Assembly (NCBI RefSeq): GCF_024166365.1 | Contig: NC_064824.1 | Location: 50,630,608-50,694,607, forward strand | Direction: 5' to 3' | Source: Elephas maximus indicus | Taxonomy: Eukaryota > Chordata > Mammalia > Proboscidea > Elephantidae | DNA length: 64,000 bases | In this document: positions 35,474 to 46,760 of the stretch, piece after piece | How the letters are laid out: every line of letters begins with the position of its first letter | Position numbering within the stretch: the stretch's first letter is position 1 | Notes under the pieces: model-generated | Seen by the model: the letters and a program-made list of their open reading frames with translations, nothing else | The model's database searches: none | What the model was told of the DNA's origin: nothing | Program-made: the position numbers and the translations under genes

Positions 35474-36559
35474 TTTTGTCAGTTTGTCATACTGTGGGGG
35501 CTTGCATGTTGCTGTGATGCTGGAAGCTATAGCACTGGTATTCAGATACCAGCAGGATCACCCATGGACGACAGGTTTCAGCTGAGCTTCCAGACTAAGA
35601 CAGACTAGGAAGAAGGACCCGGCAGTCTACTTCTGAAAAGCATTAGCCAGTGAAAACCTAATGAACAGCAGCGGAACATTGTCTGATACAGTGCTGGAAG
35701 ATGAGCCCCCCAGGTTGGAAGGCACTCAAAAGATGACTGGGAAAGAGCTGCCTCCTCAAGGTAGAACGGACCTTAATGACATGGATGGAGTAAAACTTTG
35801 GGGACCTTCATTTGCTGCAGCTGTGGCACAACTCAAAATGAGAAGAAACAGCTGCAAACATGCATTAATAACCGAAACCTGGAATTTACGAAGTATAAAT
35901 CTAGGAAAATTGGAAATCGTCAAAAATGAAATGGAACGCATAAATATCAATATCCTAGGCATTAGTGAGCTGAAATGGGCTGGTATTGGCCATTTTGAAT
36001 CAGACAATCATATAGTCTACTATGCTGGGAATGACAACTTGAAGAGGAATGGTGTTGCATTCTTCGTCAAAAAGAACATTTCAAGATCTTTCGTGAAGTG
36101 CAATGCTGTCAGTGATATACACCTACAAGGAAGACCAGTTAATACGACTATTACTCAAATTTATGCACCAACCAGTAAGGCCAAAGATGAAGAAATAGAA
36201 GATTTTTATCAGCTGCTGCAGTCTGAAATTGATCAAATATGGAATCAGGATGTATTGATAATTACTGGTGATTGGAATGTGTGAGTTGGAAACAAAGAAG
36301 AAGGATTGGTAGTTGGAAAATATGGCCTTGGTGATAGAAACAATGCTGGAGATCTAGTGATAGGATTTTGCAAGACCAACGACTTCTTCGTTACAAATAT
36401 CTTCTTTCACCAGCATAAACGGTGACTGTTTTATACACATGGACCGCTCCAGATGGAACACACAGGAATCAAATTGACTACATCTGTGGAAAGAGACAAT
36501 GGAAAAGCTCAATATCATCAGTCAGAACAAGGCCAGGGGCGACTGTGGAACTGACCATG
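35474..36559 (+). pseudogene. RTE 5' UTR and AP endonuclease (decayed, inverted)
   Basis: 5' UTR at 35474-35660, then the main frame 35661-36284 (207 aa). APE-like motifs in order: ETWNLRSINLGK, catalytic-type ISELKWAG, QIYAPTSKA and the GDWN segment. A stop then follows, and further frames reach DCGTDHD at 36541-36560, the C-terminal catalytic DH. The segment is oriented opposite to the RT half, and its 5'-most end sits at the internal junction. Confidence 0.9.
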
Positions 36560-36568
36560 ATGATGATT

Positions 36569-37748
36569 ACCCATTTTTAATTTGCTGCTGGGGAGAGAAA
36601 AACATTTTTACTATTATTTTTAATTTGCCTTTGGGGAGAGAAAAAGCAGATGTCTGGCAAAAAAAGAGAAAAAGTGTTTTCTGTTCAGTTGAGTTTACTC
36701 CAATTCTGTTTGAACATTTGGTCTCCGTATGATAAATATTAGGCTTCTGTAGCATCAGGCCTCTATAATATTAATTAATAATTCTTAACATATGGTATTT
36801 GTTAATTTAAAAACTTTTCTAAAATCTTCTAAGTCCCAGATAAGGGTAACCATCTGTTGGATGCCTAAGGCCTCAGACATAGTTTCAAGTTTTAGCCCAT
36901 AAAATAAGTGTCCAGGAGTCCATACTGATATAAATCAGTAATTAAACAAATTTCCTTTTTTGTTTGTTTTCAGCTCTCCGTATTTTTTGGGGGGTTAAAT
37001 ATGTTTCTCATAGACAAGTTATTCTTTTTCTTCTAATTTGAGGAGTCTCTTCTCTCCCACTTACTTTTATAGATTTATATTTATTGAAATAACTGCTGTA
37101 CTGGAATATAATTTTGCCATCCTCTTCGGAGTTTTTTTCTGTGTGGTAGCCAGAGTGATCCCACAAATGTTAATTTAATCATGTAATTTCTTGATTAAAT
37201 TAATTATTATAACTTATGAAGTTATAATAAAATATTATAGGTGCTATGATAAAGTGTGTAACCCTGTGGGACTGCTTAGTGACCACGCCTAATGTAGCTC
37301 ACTAAGGGAGTTTGGGAAACCTTCCTGGTCAAAGAAGTAAATATTGATTAAGAGCTGGGCAAAGGGGATACAGAAGATGTTCCCTGAAGAGAGAATAATA
37401 TTGTATCTTCACAACTCTGAGGCAAGAGAGAAAAGGAGAGTCTGAGAAATTAAAAGAGGCTCCATCCAGGTTGGAATGTATACCAGAAGAATGGCAAGAG
37501 GCTGGATAGATTGACATAATGAATCCTTTCAACTGATTAAGGAGCTTTGGCCCATCCTACCAAAGGTCCCTGACAGCAGTTACTTGATTAAATTTACCTT
37601 TGTGGAATTGCTCTGGCTACTGCACACAGAAAAAACTGGGATTAGGGGTGATTGGCACAGAAAACTGTGGGATTGGGAGTCACTGGAAGAGAAAGACCAG
37701 TTATGAAGCTGTTGCATTTTGTCCAGTAAGTAATATGATGAATTAGGG
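36569..37748. other. Unassigned AT-rich sequence
   Basis: No gene or named repeat visible. It contains a perfect 27-nt hairpin at 37204-37230 (12-bp arms, ATG loop) in AT-rich sequence. Confidence 0.4.
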
Positions 37749-37939
37749 TAAAAAAAAAAAAAAAAACTAAACCAAACTCACTGCTAACTCATAGCGACCC
37801 CATAGGGTTCCCAAGGCTATAAATCTCTGCAGAAGCAGATTGCTACATCTTTCTTTTGCAAAGCTGCTGATGGTTTCAAACCGCCAACCTTTCAGTTAGC
37901 AGTTGCTTGCTTTACCCATTGTGTAACCAGTGCTCCTTT
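37749..37939 (-). mobile_element. AfroSINE, minus orientation
   Basis: Copy with the extra middle block, preceded by an A-run at 37750. Tail ccaaactcactgctaactc; head end ttgtgtaaccagtgctcc. Confidence 0.9.
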
Positions 37940-37950
37940 TGAATTCGTGT

Positions 37951-38114
37951 AAAACAAACAAACAAAAACCATTGCTGTGGAGTCAAGTCCAGACTCAGTG
38001 ACCCTAGAGGACAGAGTCCAACTGCCCCTCCAGCGGCTGGAGGATTTGAACTGCCAACCATTTGGTTAGCAGCCATAACTCACTGTAACTCTTACCCACT
38101 GCACCCCCAGGGCC
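37951..38114 (-). mobile_element. AfroSINE (short type), minus orientation
   Basis: (CAAA)n at the 3' end, tail accattgctgtggagtcaag, and head end actgcacccccagggccc. Confidence 0.9.
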
Positions 38115-39399
38115 CATGAATTAGGGTAGAGGAGGGCAAAGTTCTTATTCCTCTATGCTACTTTTGAATAGATATATATCATTATCCTAGCTTATATCAA
38201 AATATAAATCAGTACTTTAATCATTTGTTTACAGATGTGTTTCCAAAGTAAGACTTGAACTCTTTAATGCAGCTATTATCTTTTATTTTTTTGGACTAAA
38301 AATTTGCAATGCCTGATATATGATAAATCCTTAGTACATGGTTATAGGCAAAATGGATTAAAGAGGTGAAAATTCTGAAGGCATAGAACCAACCAATTCA
38401 GAGTTAGGTGTCTTTGTAGTCATTGTGGTATGGGAGAAAATGGCTGCTGGCCTTTCACAGGAAGAGTCACCTTGTTCATGGTAACAGGATGAAAAGAGAA
38501 GTACCTTTGGATAGACTGCAGTTAGGTGGTAAGAAGAGGAGGGATTTCCTGTTTGGTTACTTCTATTTTCTCCGTGATATTTGAGAAAAGGGCATCAGGT
38601 GGAGGATAGGCGGGTATATGACATTTGATGTGAGAATGGGAAAGGAAATATACTAGGAAATTGTAGTTGAAGGGCCATGCATCCAGTCTTATTTATGTTT
38701 GAGAAATTATTAAATGAACTAAATAATTAGACATGAACTCTATTCTTCGCTCTCATCTATAGAAGGACTACAAAAATTATCAAATTCAAGGTCCACAGAA
38801 ATACTTCTAGACTCCCTTTCTTCTTTCCCAATTATCTTTTACACAATACCAGGTGTCTCTTGTATTTTTCCCCACGAATAAACAACTTGCCCTCCTGTAG
38901 GGTTTAATTTTACCTACCTCAACCTCCTTCTTAATTTTTTAAAATTAGTGCTTGTTCCTCTCTCCTACATCCTTAGCATCTTCTCTCCCCAGACTTTGAT
39001 TCTAGATCAGAGGAGACTAGTAGATGATCTGGGTAAGACAGTCAGAGTCTACTATGAGAGATATATTGGGTTTGCTATTGCAGATTCTCTACTAGAAGGC
39101 TCGAGGAAGTTGATAGGTATGTCCATGTGTCTTTCCTCTTTTGTTTTTATCTTGTCATAAAAATAACACAGATACTGTCTCTGCCTTTAAGAACAGTTTC
39201 AACCGTGAAAAAGGTACACGCCTATGTAGTTTTTTTTTTTTTTTAATTCCCGTATCTAGGCCGTGTCTTCAGAAATTCAGCTTCAGTAGATCTTGTTTGT
39301 CAAAAGCCCACAGGTGAATCTAATAAGGGTTAAGAATTACTTTTCTTATCCAATAAAGGGAACTAGGCATACTGACATCATGAAACTATTGACATGATG
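38115..39399. other. Unassigned non-coding sequence
   Basis: Nothing recognised as a gene, RNA or repeat; frames are short. Confidence 0.4.
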
Positions 39400-39925
39400 C
39401 ACTGAGGACACGATCATTTTTGTAGTATTCTCGCTAGAAAAGAAAAACCTCACTATAGTCATGACAAAACATCAGACAAGTCTAAATTGAGGGAATTTTA
39501 AATAATAACTGGGCAGTATTCTTCAAAAGTGTCAAGGTCATGAATGGCAAGGAAACCTGAGAAACTGTTACAGGCTGGAGAACACTAAGCAGAAATAACG
39601 GCTGAATCCAATGTGGCAGCCCAAAACGGAAAAAGGAGTTAGTGGAAAAAATTTTGTGAAATCTGAATAACTTCTATAGCTTAGTTAGAACTATAATTCT
39701 ATAATTCATTTAGTTCTATAGTTACACATGGAGTCACTGGAGTCAGAATCGACTCTGTCAACTAACAATAGTCTAATTAGTAATATTGTTAATTTCTTGT
39801 TTTTTATGTTATGGTTACATAGGATGTTATCATTATGGGTAGTGGAGTGAGGAATGTAAGGGAACTCTGTACTGTTTTTGAATCATTTCTGTAAGTATAA
39901 TATTACTTCAAAAAAAATTGAAATT
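39400..39925 (+). mobile_element. Ancient L1 3' UTR
   Basis: Resembles the L1MB/L1MC-type 3' UTR (cttcaaaagtgtcaaggtca, gagaaactgttacaggctgg, aagggaactctgtactgttt, then tctgtaagtataatattac). An AfroSINE/RTE tail remnant lies at about 39727-39772. Confidence 0.7.
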
Positions 39926-40203
39926 CTCATTCTCTAAATACCTAATGGATTTCTGAATCAACACAGTTTCTCTGGGCTTTACTTTTCTCATCAGTCCCAG
40001 AAGTGGCAGATTGTTTTCATTTGGGATAAGAGCTTTACTCTCTATTGAAAAGAATAAGATGCTTGTATTGGCTCAGTATACCACACTACTTTAATCAATT
40101 AGTGATGTCTGCCTTGGGCACATACAGGCGCAAGACTCCTATGCAGGCTAGATCATTTCTATCCTTGAAATAAGTCTTGGTAGGTTTTTTTTTTTTTTTT
40201 TTA

Positions 40204-40391
40204 GGTTCCTTAGGTGCAGTGGTTAAGCGCTCGGCTGCTAACCAGTTAGAATCCACCAGCTGGTCTGCGGGAGAAAGTCGTGGAAGTCTGCTTCTCAAAT
40301 ATTTACAGCCTTGGAAACCCTATTGGGGGCAGTTCTGCTCTGTCCTCTAGGGTCACTATGATTGGAATCGACTCTATGTCAGTGGATTTAG
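40204..40391 (+). mobile_element. AfroSINE, plus orientation
   Basis: Head taggtgcagtggttaagcgc with an intact-looking A-box, extra middle block, tail attggaatcgactctatgtc; preceded by a T-run. First of a three-SINE cluster. Confidence 0.93.
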
Positions 40392-40430
40392 GTTCCTTAA
40401 ATTTCTATTAATTATATTCTTTGGAGAAAA

Positions 40431-40594
40431 AAAAAAATCCGATGGTATAGTGGTTAAATGTTTGGCTGCTAACCGAAAGATTGAGAGTTCGAATCCACCA
40501 GGTGCTCCTTGGAAACCCTATGGGGCAGTTCTACTCTGTCCTAAAGGGTCGCTATGAGTCGGAATCGACTCGATCGCACCGGGTACTGGTACTG
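40431..40594 (+). mobile_element. AfroSINE (short type), plus orientation
   Basis: Near-consensus copy with the perfect B-box-like gagttcgaatcc and an undecayed tail gagtcggaatcgactcgatc. One of the youngest-looking copies in the window. Confidence 0.95.
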
Positions 40595-40595
40595 C

Positions 40596-40624
40596 AAACA
40601 AACAAACAAACAAACAAACAAAAA
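40596..40624 (+). repeat. (CAAA)n at the junction of inverted AfroSINEs
   Basis: About seven CAAA units between a plus-strand and a minus-strand AfroSINE, consistent with the simple-repeat tail of the minus-strand copy. Confidence 0.9.
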
Positions 40625-40752
40625 CCTGAAAAACCTACTGCTGTGGAGTTAGTGCTACCTCATAGTGGCCCCATAGCGTTTCCAAAGCTGTAAATCTTTA
40701 CAGAAGCAGATTGTCACATCTTTCTCTCACCGAGCTGCTGATTTTAAATTGC
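40625..40752 (-). mobile_element. AfroSINE, minus orientation, head truncated
   Basis: Tail tactgctgtggagttagtgc and the extra block (cagaagcagattgtcacatc); the tRNA-like head is missing. Confidence 0.9.
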
Positions 40753-41044
40753 ATACATCTAAGTGTTTCTGAAGCCTGTATACTTCAGAGACCCATTTAG
40801 CCTCGTTTTACTCCAAAGTGCTGCTGTGTCACATTCTCACATTTGAATATGATTCTGCTTATAACCTGTACGATAGATATTTTCCAGAGTCTAAATGGCT
40901 TTATTTAATCACCCACAGGGTTGATAATATGTTTGTTATACAATATTGATTGTTGATATTGTTAGCAGAGTTAAATCAATCAGTTCCTTGGCTTTAAAAA
41001 CTTCCTTTGAGTTTTTTGCTGACTGAAAACAATTGCGTGTGGCA

Positions 41045-41077
41045 TGACGTGAAAAAAAATGACGTGATACATCACGT
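41045..41077. promoter_or_regulatory. Paired TGACGTGA sites with an ACGTGAT inverted repeat
   Basis: TGACGTGA occurs at 41045-41052 and again at 41060-41067. The second forms a perfect inverted repeat with ATCACGT (arms 41062-41068 and 41071-41077, 2-bp spacer). The motifs resemble CRE/ATF or E-box half sites. CpG is rare in the surrounding sequence. Binding is not shown. Confidence 0.35.
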
Positions 41078-41174
41078 TAAAAGGAAGGGGTTAAGTACAA
41101 ACAATTAATAGGATAGTCAAACCAGCAGCAAGTAGTTTTTAAAGCTCCAATTGGCCAACAATGATGGATTGCAC

Positions 41175-41187
41175 CGCCACCTACTGG
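41175..41187 (-). promoter_or_regulatory. Candidate CTCF core motif
   Basis: The minus strand reads CCAGTAGGTGGCG, which fits the CTCF core consensus CCASYAGRKGGCR at every position, in otherwise AT-rich low-copy sequence. One motif match is not proof of occupancy. Confidence 0.5.
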
Positions 41188-43074
41188 CAGGAAGAATTTT
41201 ATTACTGTTTCATGGTTGTTGGCCCCGTTCTGGTTTTTTTTTTGTTTTTTAGTTTTGGCACGTAAGTTGTCTATGTAAGAAGACTTTATTTACATAAGTA
41301 TGTTTTTCTTTCGTTGACTGAAAAATCAAACCATCGTATTGTTAAATCATTCTTACTATAAAAGATACAGCAATAGGCTTGAGTGGGAAACATTTCATAG
41401 AATAAAAATTCTAAAACATATTTTTTTCCTATTATTTTGTATTACAGATAGAATGCCACTGTCAGTAGCTAAAGTTATGGGAGATACAAAATAGAGAAGG
41501 CACTGGAAGAATCTATTACATTTAATTGCTCTGAGTTTGTTTTAGCTCTTCAGGCTTACCATGATTTCTTCACGAATCTAGAATACCTAGAGTGCTCTAG
41601 ATATGTCACAAATGAGGGCTAACACCCCAGCATCACATAATGGGACCTGGAGATCTTTGCTTTTTAGAGCATGGCTGCTCTGATTGGCTATTACTAACTG
41701 TAGATGTGGCGCATCTTTAATCTCTCTCCCTGTAGGGCTCACAGCAAAGGCAGCAGATGCTAAATTAAACTGTTAAGCACATGGTGTTAGTGTGAGCTGA
41801 ACATCCACCTGTCTTCCTAGAAAGCATACCCACTCATTTAAAAATTATGTATGACAACATATATGAGCTATTACTTATTACGATTATCTTGATAGGTATA
41901 ATAATTATTGTTTTAGGCAGTAAGGCACCGAAGGGAATGGAAAATTGTTCCATTTCTTTCTCTAGAGTTCATGAAAATAGGACAGACACTCAGAAGTTCC
42001 GGTGGTTTAGGTCCAATTTGTTGGGAAGATTAGCAGCTAAATTCAGTGACCTGGGGAGAGTCATTTGAGGTTTATGATTCTCTAGAATTTTCTGGTAGCT
42101 AAAGAGCAGAGACCTTTTTTCAATCATAGTTTAGTCTCTCAAAACTTTATAAATTGTTAGCTTCATTGAAAATCTAAGGACTTATCAAAAAATGTAATCT
42201 AAAGGAAACTGAACTCAGTATGCCCTCAGGACTGCTTCATTGCCTGCTTTGTTTTTCCCTCATCAGAGAAAGAGAACTTATTAGAGGTCCCCAGGGATGG
42301 GTTTCGTCTTGATGCTTAAGAAATAAACACTGAAAGGTTTGGCATAGTGACACCTATTTTCCTGCTCTCTGCTAGCTCACTGCTTTTTATGTCTCATAAC
42401 TCATCTTAAGGACGTTTTCTCTTCCATTTTGATAATTCCGCCAAATGATTTAAGAATCCTTTTAGTGGCATCTTATTATCTTGATGAGAACTATTAGAAT
42501 TTAAGTATTAAATTTGAATATTTCTTAGTCAATAGAGAAATGTATATGGATGGAGAAAGATATAAATTGCAAATATGTTATTTTGTAGTTAAATATGAGA
42601 TAATTGAATAGAAAGTGCTTTTAAATTGCACATTTTTAAGTTGATTTTATGACATCTATTATAAAGCTCTATAAATTTCTTTTTGGTATACAACAGATTT
42701 AATTACAAGCCTGTTTTATACTTTTACAAAGTTCTGATTCTTTTCTTTGAAAGTGAAATTTGGGAAGCACACTTAAAATCACTGTATAAAGGATGCCTTT
42801 AAGTTATATTTGGTCTATATTGTGGGTATTTCAGTGTATAGTGCTGCCTATGAAGAAGCTCCAAAACTTTTCAAGCAGTCTAGTTAATTCCTGTAGTAAC
42901 AATATGTAAAGTTATGATAAATATTAGACTATTTTCCTAATGGAAATGTTTCAGCATAAGATTTAAGTTACTTGCCTAAATTTATATAGTCCAAAGGCAT
43001 AAAATATATCACTTTTGCCACCGAACAAAACACATATTTGCTTCTTATTTTTTTTATGATAATCTTTAGTTTGT

Positions 43075-43330
43075 TATTCATTTATTAATTCATTTAAGAT
43101 TTATTGAACATCTAGTAGTTTCAAACTCTGTACTGGGGATAAATTAGGAAATAAGTGATGATTTCTACTCACAGGGTACTTAAAATTTGGTGGCAAGACA
43201 CTCAGCCATGTAAACCAGATAATTTAAAGTAGTGTGATAAAGGATTTTAGTTCAAAGATAGTACATATAATTATAAAATTGTAAAAATAAGATAATTCTA
43301 AAACATGTAAAATAAAAAAGCTAGATTATA
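43075..43330 (-). mobile_element. L2 fragment, minus orientation
   Basis: Reversed L2 3' end: tcatttattaattcatttaa, then gatttattgaacatctag and the ctgtactggggataaatta block. Diverged. Confidence 0.6.
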
Positions 43331-43772
43331 AGAGACATTTAATTAAATAATATGTAATTAAATGCATACTTATGAAATAGTATGATAATGGCTTTGACGG
43401 TATTTTGTACCTAGTGTTAATGTGCACTTAGTGGAAAGCTATCTATAACTGACTGGGAAATCACTGCATAAAGTTCTTATTGGAATTTCAAACTACGTTT
43501 CAGAAAAGGAGTAGGATTTAGTAGACAAAGTAGGGGAAAGGACAGTTAGGAAGAGAAATCAAAATCGGCATGTGTGAATGCCGGGAAGTGCGCATGGCCT
43601 GCCGTGGTTGAGGAAGCACAGGCAGCTCTCTGTGGGCGCATGAGAGGTGTGCAGGGGCTGACAGCACGTACAGGTGAACACTGAGCGTGGCCTTGGAAGC
43701 TTCGTGGAGTCACTGAAGGATTTTTAAACAAATCACGGTTATATTTTCTAAAGAGCACTGAGGCAGAGGTGG
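43331..43772. other. Unassigned non-coding sequence
   Basis: No gene or repeat recognised. 43570-43700 is locally richer in GC and CpG. Confidence 0.35.
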
Positions 43773-43952
43773 TTTGTCAGTTGCCGAAGAGTAAATTCTG
43801 ACTCGTGGTGACTCCATGTGCGCCCAGTAGTACTGCTCTGTGAGATTTTCAAGGCTGTGACGTTTTGGAAAAAGGCCTATCTTCCAAGGCACCTCTGAGT
43901 GGGTCTGAACTGCCAACCTTTTGGTTAACGATTTACGCCCCCCAGGGACTCT
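43773..43952 (-). mobile_element. AfroSINE, minus orientation
   Basis: Diverged copy: tail tcagttgccgaagagtaaat, middle gtagtactgctctgtgagat, head end gatttacgccccccagggac. Confidence 0.87.
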
Positions 43953-44666
43953 AATGCAGAGGTAAGCCCTATTTAAAGGCTGTTTCATCCACCAGACAGG
44001 ATCCTGAACTAAGGGTGTAGCTGCCCAAAATGAGTAGGAAGGGAGGGCTTTGAGATCCTTTTAGAGATTGTAAGTGGTTGGTTGTGGGGGAGGAGTGAAT
44101 TCTCCCTCTTGGGTGGCTGGCGAATGCTGGTGCCATTTACTAAGTCGGGAAATACATCAGAAGGAACAGATTTGGTGAGAAAGATTTTGACTTCCACCTC
44201 ACTGCTCATGGAGGCAGTCAGATGTATTTTTAATTTTACATATTTTATACCTCATGAATAAAAATAGACATCAATAATGTTTTAAGTCTGCAAGGAGATG
44301 TATATGTATTTGTAATGATTTATGTACATCTGTGATTATGTGTATAATGTACATTATAAATAGAAATTTTAAAAGCCTGAGTTTGAAAAATATAGCTAGA
44401 GGTTCTAATATTTTCTCTCCACACCCCATTGATTGCCTTGCAAGCAGCACTTTGGAAGTCGGTGCTCTAAAAGAAGTCTGTAGATGAGATCACCTAGCAG
44501 AGGGGTGGAGATGGACCCTTGAGAGTACTCATTTAAGAACGCAGTCAAGAATTGAACAGAGGAACAAGAGTCCACAAAGGAGACAGAAATGCAATGACCT
44601 GAGAGGTTAAGAAAAATCTCTCAGAAGTAGAAAGAGGACAATGATTCTTGTGTTTATTGCAACCCC
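43953..44666. other. Unassigned non-coding sequence
   Basis: No gene, RNA or recognised repeat. Confidence 0.35.
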
Positions 44667-44875
44667 CAACAACTAAACCAAACCAGTTGCTGTCCAGTTA
44701 ATTCTGACTCATGGTGACCCCATGTGTTTCAGAGTAGAACTGCACTCCATAGGGTTTTCAATGGCTGTGATCTTTCAGATTGCCCTTTCTTCTGATGTGC
44801 CTGTGGGTAGATTTGAACACCCAACCTTTCAATTAGTAGCCAAGTGCTTACCTGTTCACACCACCCAGGGTCCCT
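44667..44875 (-). mobile_element. AfroSINE, minus orientation
   Basis: Tail ccaaaccagttgctgtccag, gaactgcactccatagggtt middle, and head end cacaccacccagggtccctt. Confidence 0.9.
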
Positions 44876-44876
44876 T

Positions 44877-45040
44877 ATTACACCTATCTACTCTTTATTA
44901 TTAAGTGCATGCTCTGTGGCAGGCACTTTCTGGGGGCTGGAGAGTCAGTGTAAAGATTGTCCTTGTCCTTGCCTGAGAGAGGCATAAAAGTAAGTCAATG
45001 ATTATGTTACAGGGTGAGATGTGCTTTATAAAAGATTCAC
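44877..45040 (-). mobile_element. L2 3' end, minus orientation
   Basis: aagtgcatgctctgtggcag, then gcactttctgggggctgga and a degraded gagaggcataaaagtaagtc; typical reversed L2 end. Confidence 0.55.
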
Positions 45041-46597
45041 ACATCCCGCATTCTTAATGGAGTGTGTGTTCATGTGTACTGGGGGGTGGGATGCATAAGA
45101 AAAGTTTCCCAAAAGAGGTATTGGGTGAGCTGAGTTGTTGGGGTTGAGCAGGAGTTGGGTAGGGAAAGCAGAAGATAATCTGTGGCTCTGATCCTACAGG
45201 AAGACAAAATGATCAGACCGGTACAGGGAATCGTCTTCCTGGCGTCTGTCATCATCATGAACATACACGCATGTGTGGGCTCATTTGTATTCCTGAGCAG
45301 GGTTACATCCATGCAGATTGATACAGATAACAGTACTCACATTTAAATGAGAACTTTTAAATATCTCTCTCTATTTATAGCAGGAAAGGAAAGAAATTTC
45401 CTGGTTCTGATCCCCAGAGGCATTCATTAGGGGAAGTTTAATGAAGCAGGCAAACAGGTGCTTTTTATGTTTATCAAGGGCTGCAACTACACTCTTACCA
45501 TCCCCGCAGCCTCCAACTGGGAGCACACTTCATCCGCTGAGCTAGCAGCTCACAGCAGGCTCCTTTAGTGTGCTCCACAAAAATATGCAGTTTTATCTTC
45601 TCTGCCTGGTGATCGATCATAAGCCCAATACACAGAGAAAGATGGAAAAAATAAATATAGATGATTTTGGGGTCATAAATCTTAAGAAGTTACTTTTTTG
45701 CACAGTAAGATTTAAGAAATATGTACTGAATACAGAGTTAGACCATGAGTTAATAAAAACTCTAGTGATCATTATTAAAGATTTACCTAAATGCCTAAAA
45801 TCAGGGGAAAATAATTCTAGCTAGTAACCATGTCTCTCTTCTGTTGCTTTCTGGTCTCTCACCTTGCTAACAATTCATATACCTGTGGCTACTTACGACA
45901 TTCACTATCATTCTAAACAGGTGGATCATAATATAAATACTGCATGAAATCTTTGTTGGTTTCACTTAACATCAGGAATTTAATGTTTTGATCACTTGGA
46001 TACATGCCAGTCTGATAGTACTGACTTGCCTTGATGTCCACTAATAGAGCATAGAATCACTTTAAATTTGGTTTCTAAAAGCTCACTTACGAAGTGACCT
46101 GAATGAGTGAAGTTCACAAAAATTATTGTCCAATTTAGCTAGCAACTCATGATTCAGGTGAGGACCCTCATTACTTATTTAGAATTGACTTGTAAGACTT
46201 CCTGAACAATCTTCACTAGGGTGCAAGAATGAAATGTCCTGTAGCTGAGAATTCAATGTCTTTGTAATGGTATACATTGGATAAGACCAAAGTATATAGT
46301 TATTCTTAAATGGTCAGCAATTGCTACTACCTCTTTGCAGGAGAGGGATAGAATCCCAATTTAATAAAAGTCAATTTATGATCAGTTTGTATAATAAGGT
46401 AACAAAGCTATAGCAAAATGCTAATGTTGAGGTAGGTCTTTCTCAAATAGCTTAAGAGTAAATGTTGGTAAGACAGGGTTAGAAAATAAAGGTTTTCAGG
46501 GCTGGATAAGTTAGTTACCGAGTGAGCAAGGATCAGTGGTGAGTGAAATAGCATAAAAATCAGACTATACTGTTTATGCTATGTATTGGTTAGGTTT
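45041..46597. other. Low-copy non-coding sequence
   Basis: No exon or named repeat found. The 84-codon frame at 45570-45824 has no recognisable domain and low-complexity AT-rich codons. Confidence 0.4.
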
Positions 46598-46608
46598 ATG
46601 GTTCAGCT

Positions 46609-46749
46609 TGGAGCCCTGGTGGTACCACGGTAAAGAGCTGGGCCGCAAACCAAAAAGTGGGCAGTTTGAATCCAGCAACTGCTCCTTGGGAACCCTACAA
46701 GGCAGTTCTTTTCTGTCCTTTAGGGCTGGTATAAGTCGCTATGAGTTGG
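46609..46749 (+). mobile_element. AfroSINE, plus orientation
   Basis: Flanked by an 11-bp perfect duplication, atggttcagct (46598-46608 and 46750-46760). Head gagccctggtggtaccacgg; tail truncated at gctatgagttgg. Confidence 0.93.
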
Positions 46750-46760
46750 ATGGTTCAGCT

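Larger units (their letters stand above)
33361..36559 (-). mobile_element. RTE (BovB-like) retrotransposon with an inverted 5' half
   Basis: A 3.2-kb element in two opposed parts. 33361-35470 carries the reverse transcriptase and 3' end on the minus strand. 35474-36559 carries the 5' UTR and endonuclease on the plus strand. The endonuclease part stops at the DH motif, and the minus-strand part starts with the residues that normally follow it, so almost nothing is lost. A 9-bp duplication (atgatgatt) lies at 33352-33360 and 36560-36568. This is the arrangement expected of twin priming. Elements of this clade are known in elephants as RTE1. Confidence 0.92.
40753..43074. other. Low-copy non-coding sequence
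   Basis: The longest stretch in the window without a recognised repeat. It contains the ACGTGAT inverted repeat and the CTCF-like motif listed separately. No exon evident; the frames look random. A candidate region for conserved regulatory sequence. Confidence 0.45.

Noticed and set aside
35661..36284. 207-aa endonuclease-like frame as a host DNA-repair gene
   Set aside because: It belongs to an RTE retrotransposon (adjacent RTE 5' UTR, DH motif, flanking duplication, decayed RT half), not to a cellular APE gene.
37204..37230. 27-nt perfect hairpin with ATAACTT..AAGTTAT arms, reminiscent of a recombinase site
   Set aside because: The arms are only superficially lox-like, the sequence is very AT-rich, and no recombinase or duplicate site exists; a chance palindrome is likely.
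40431..40594. tRNA-like head with A and B boxes as a tRNA gene
   Set aside because: It is the head of an AfroSINE; no complete cloverleaf, and the same sequence recurs dozens of times.
45570..45824. 84-aa frame in low-copy sequence as a novel small protein
   Set aside because: AT-rich, no domain, signal or membrane pattern, no splice or promoter context; expected by chance in this length of DNA.
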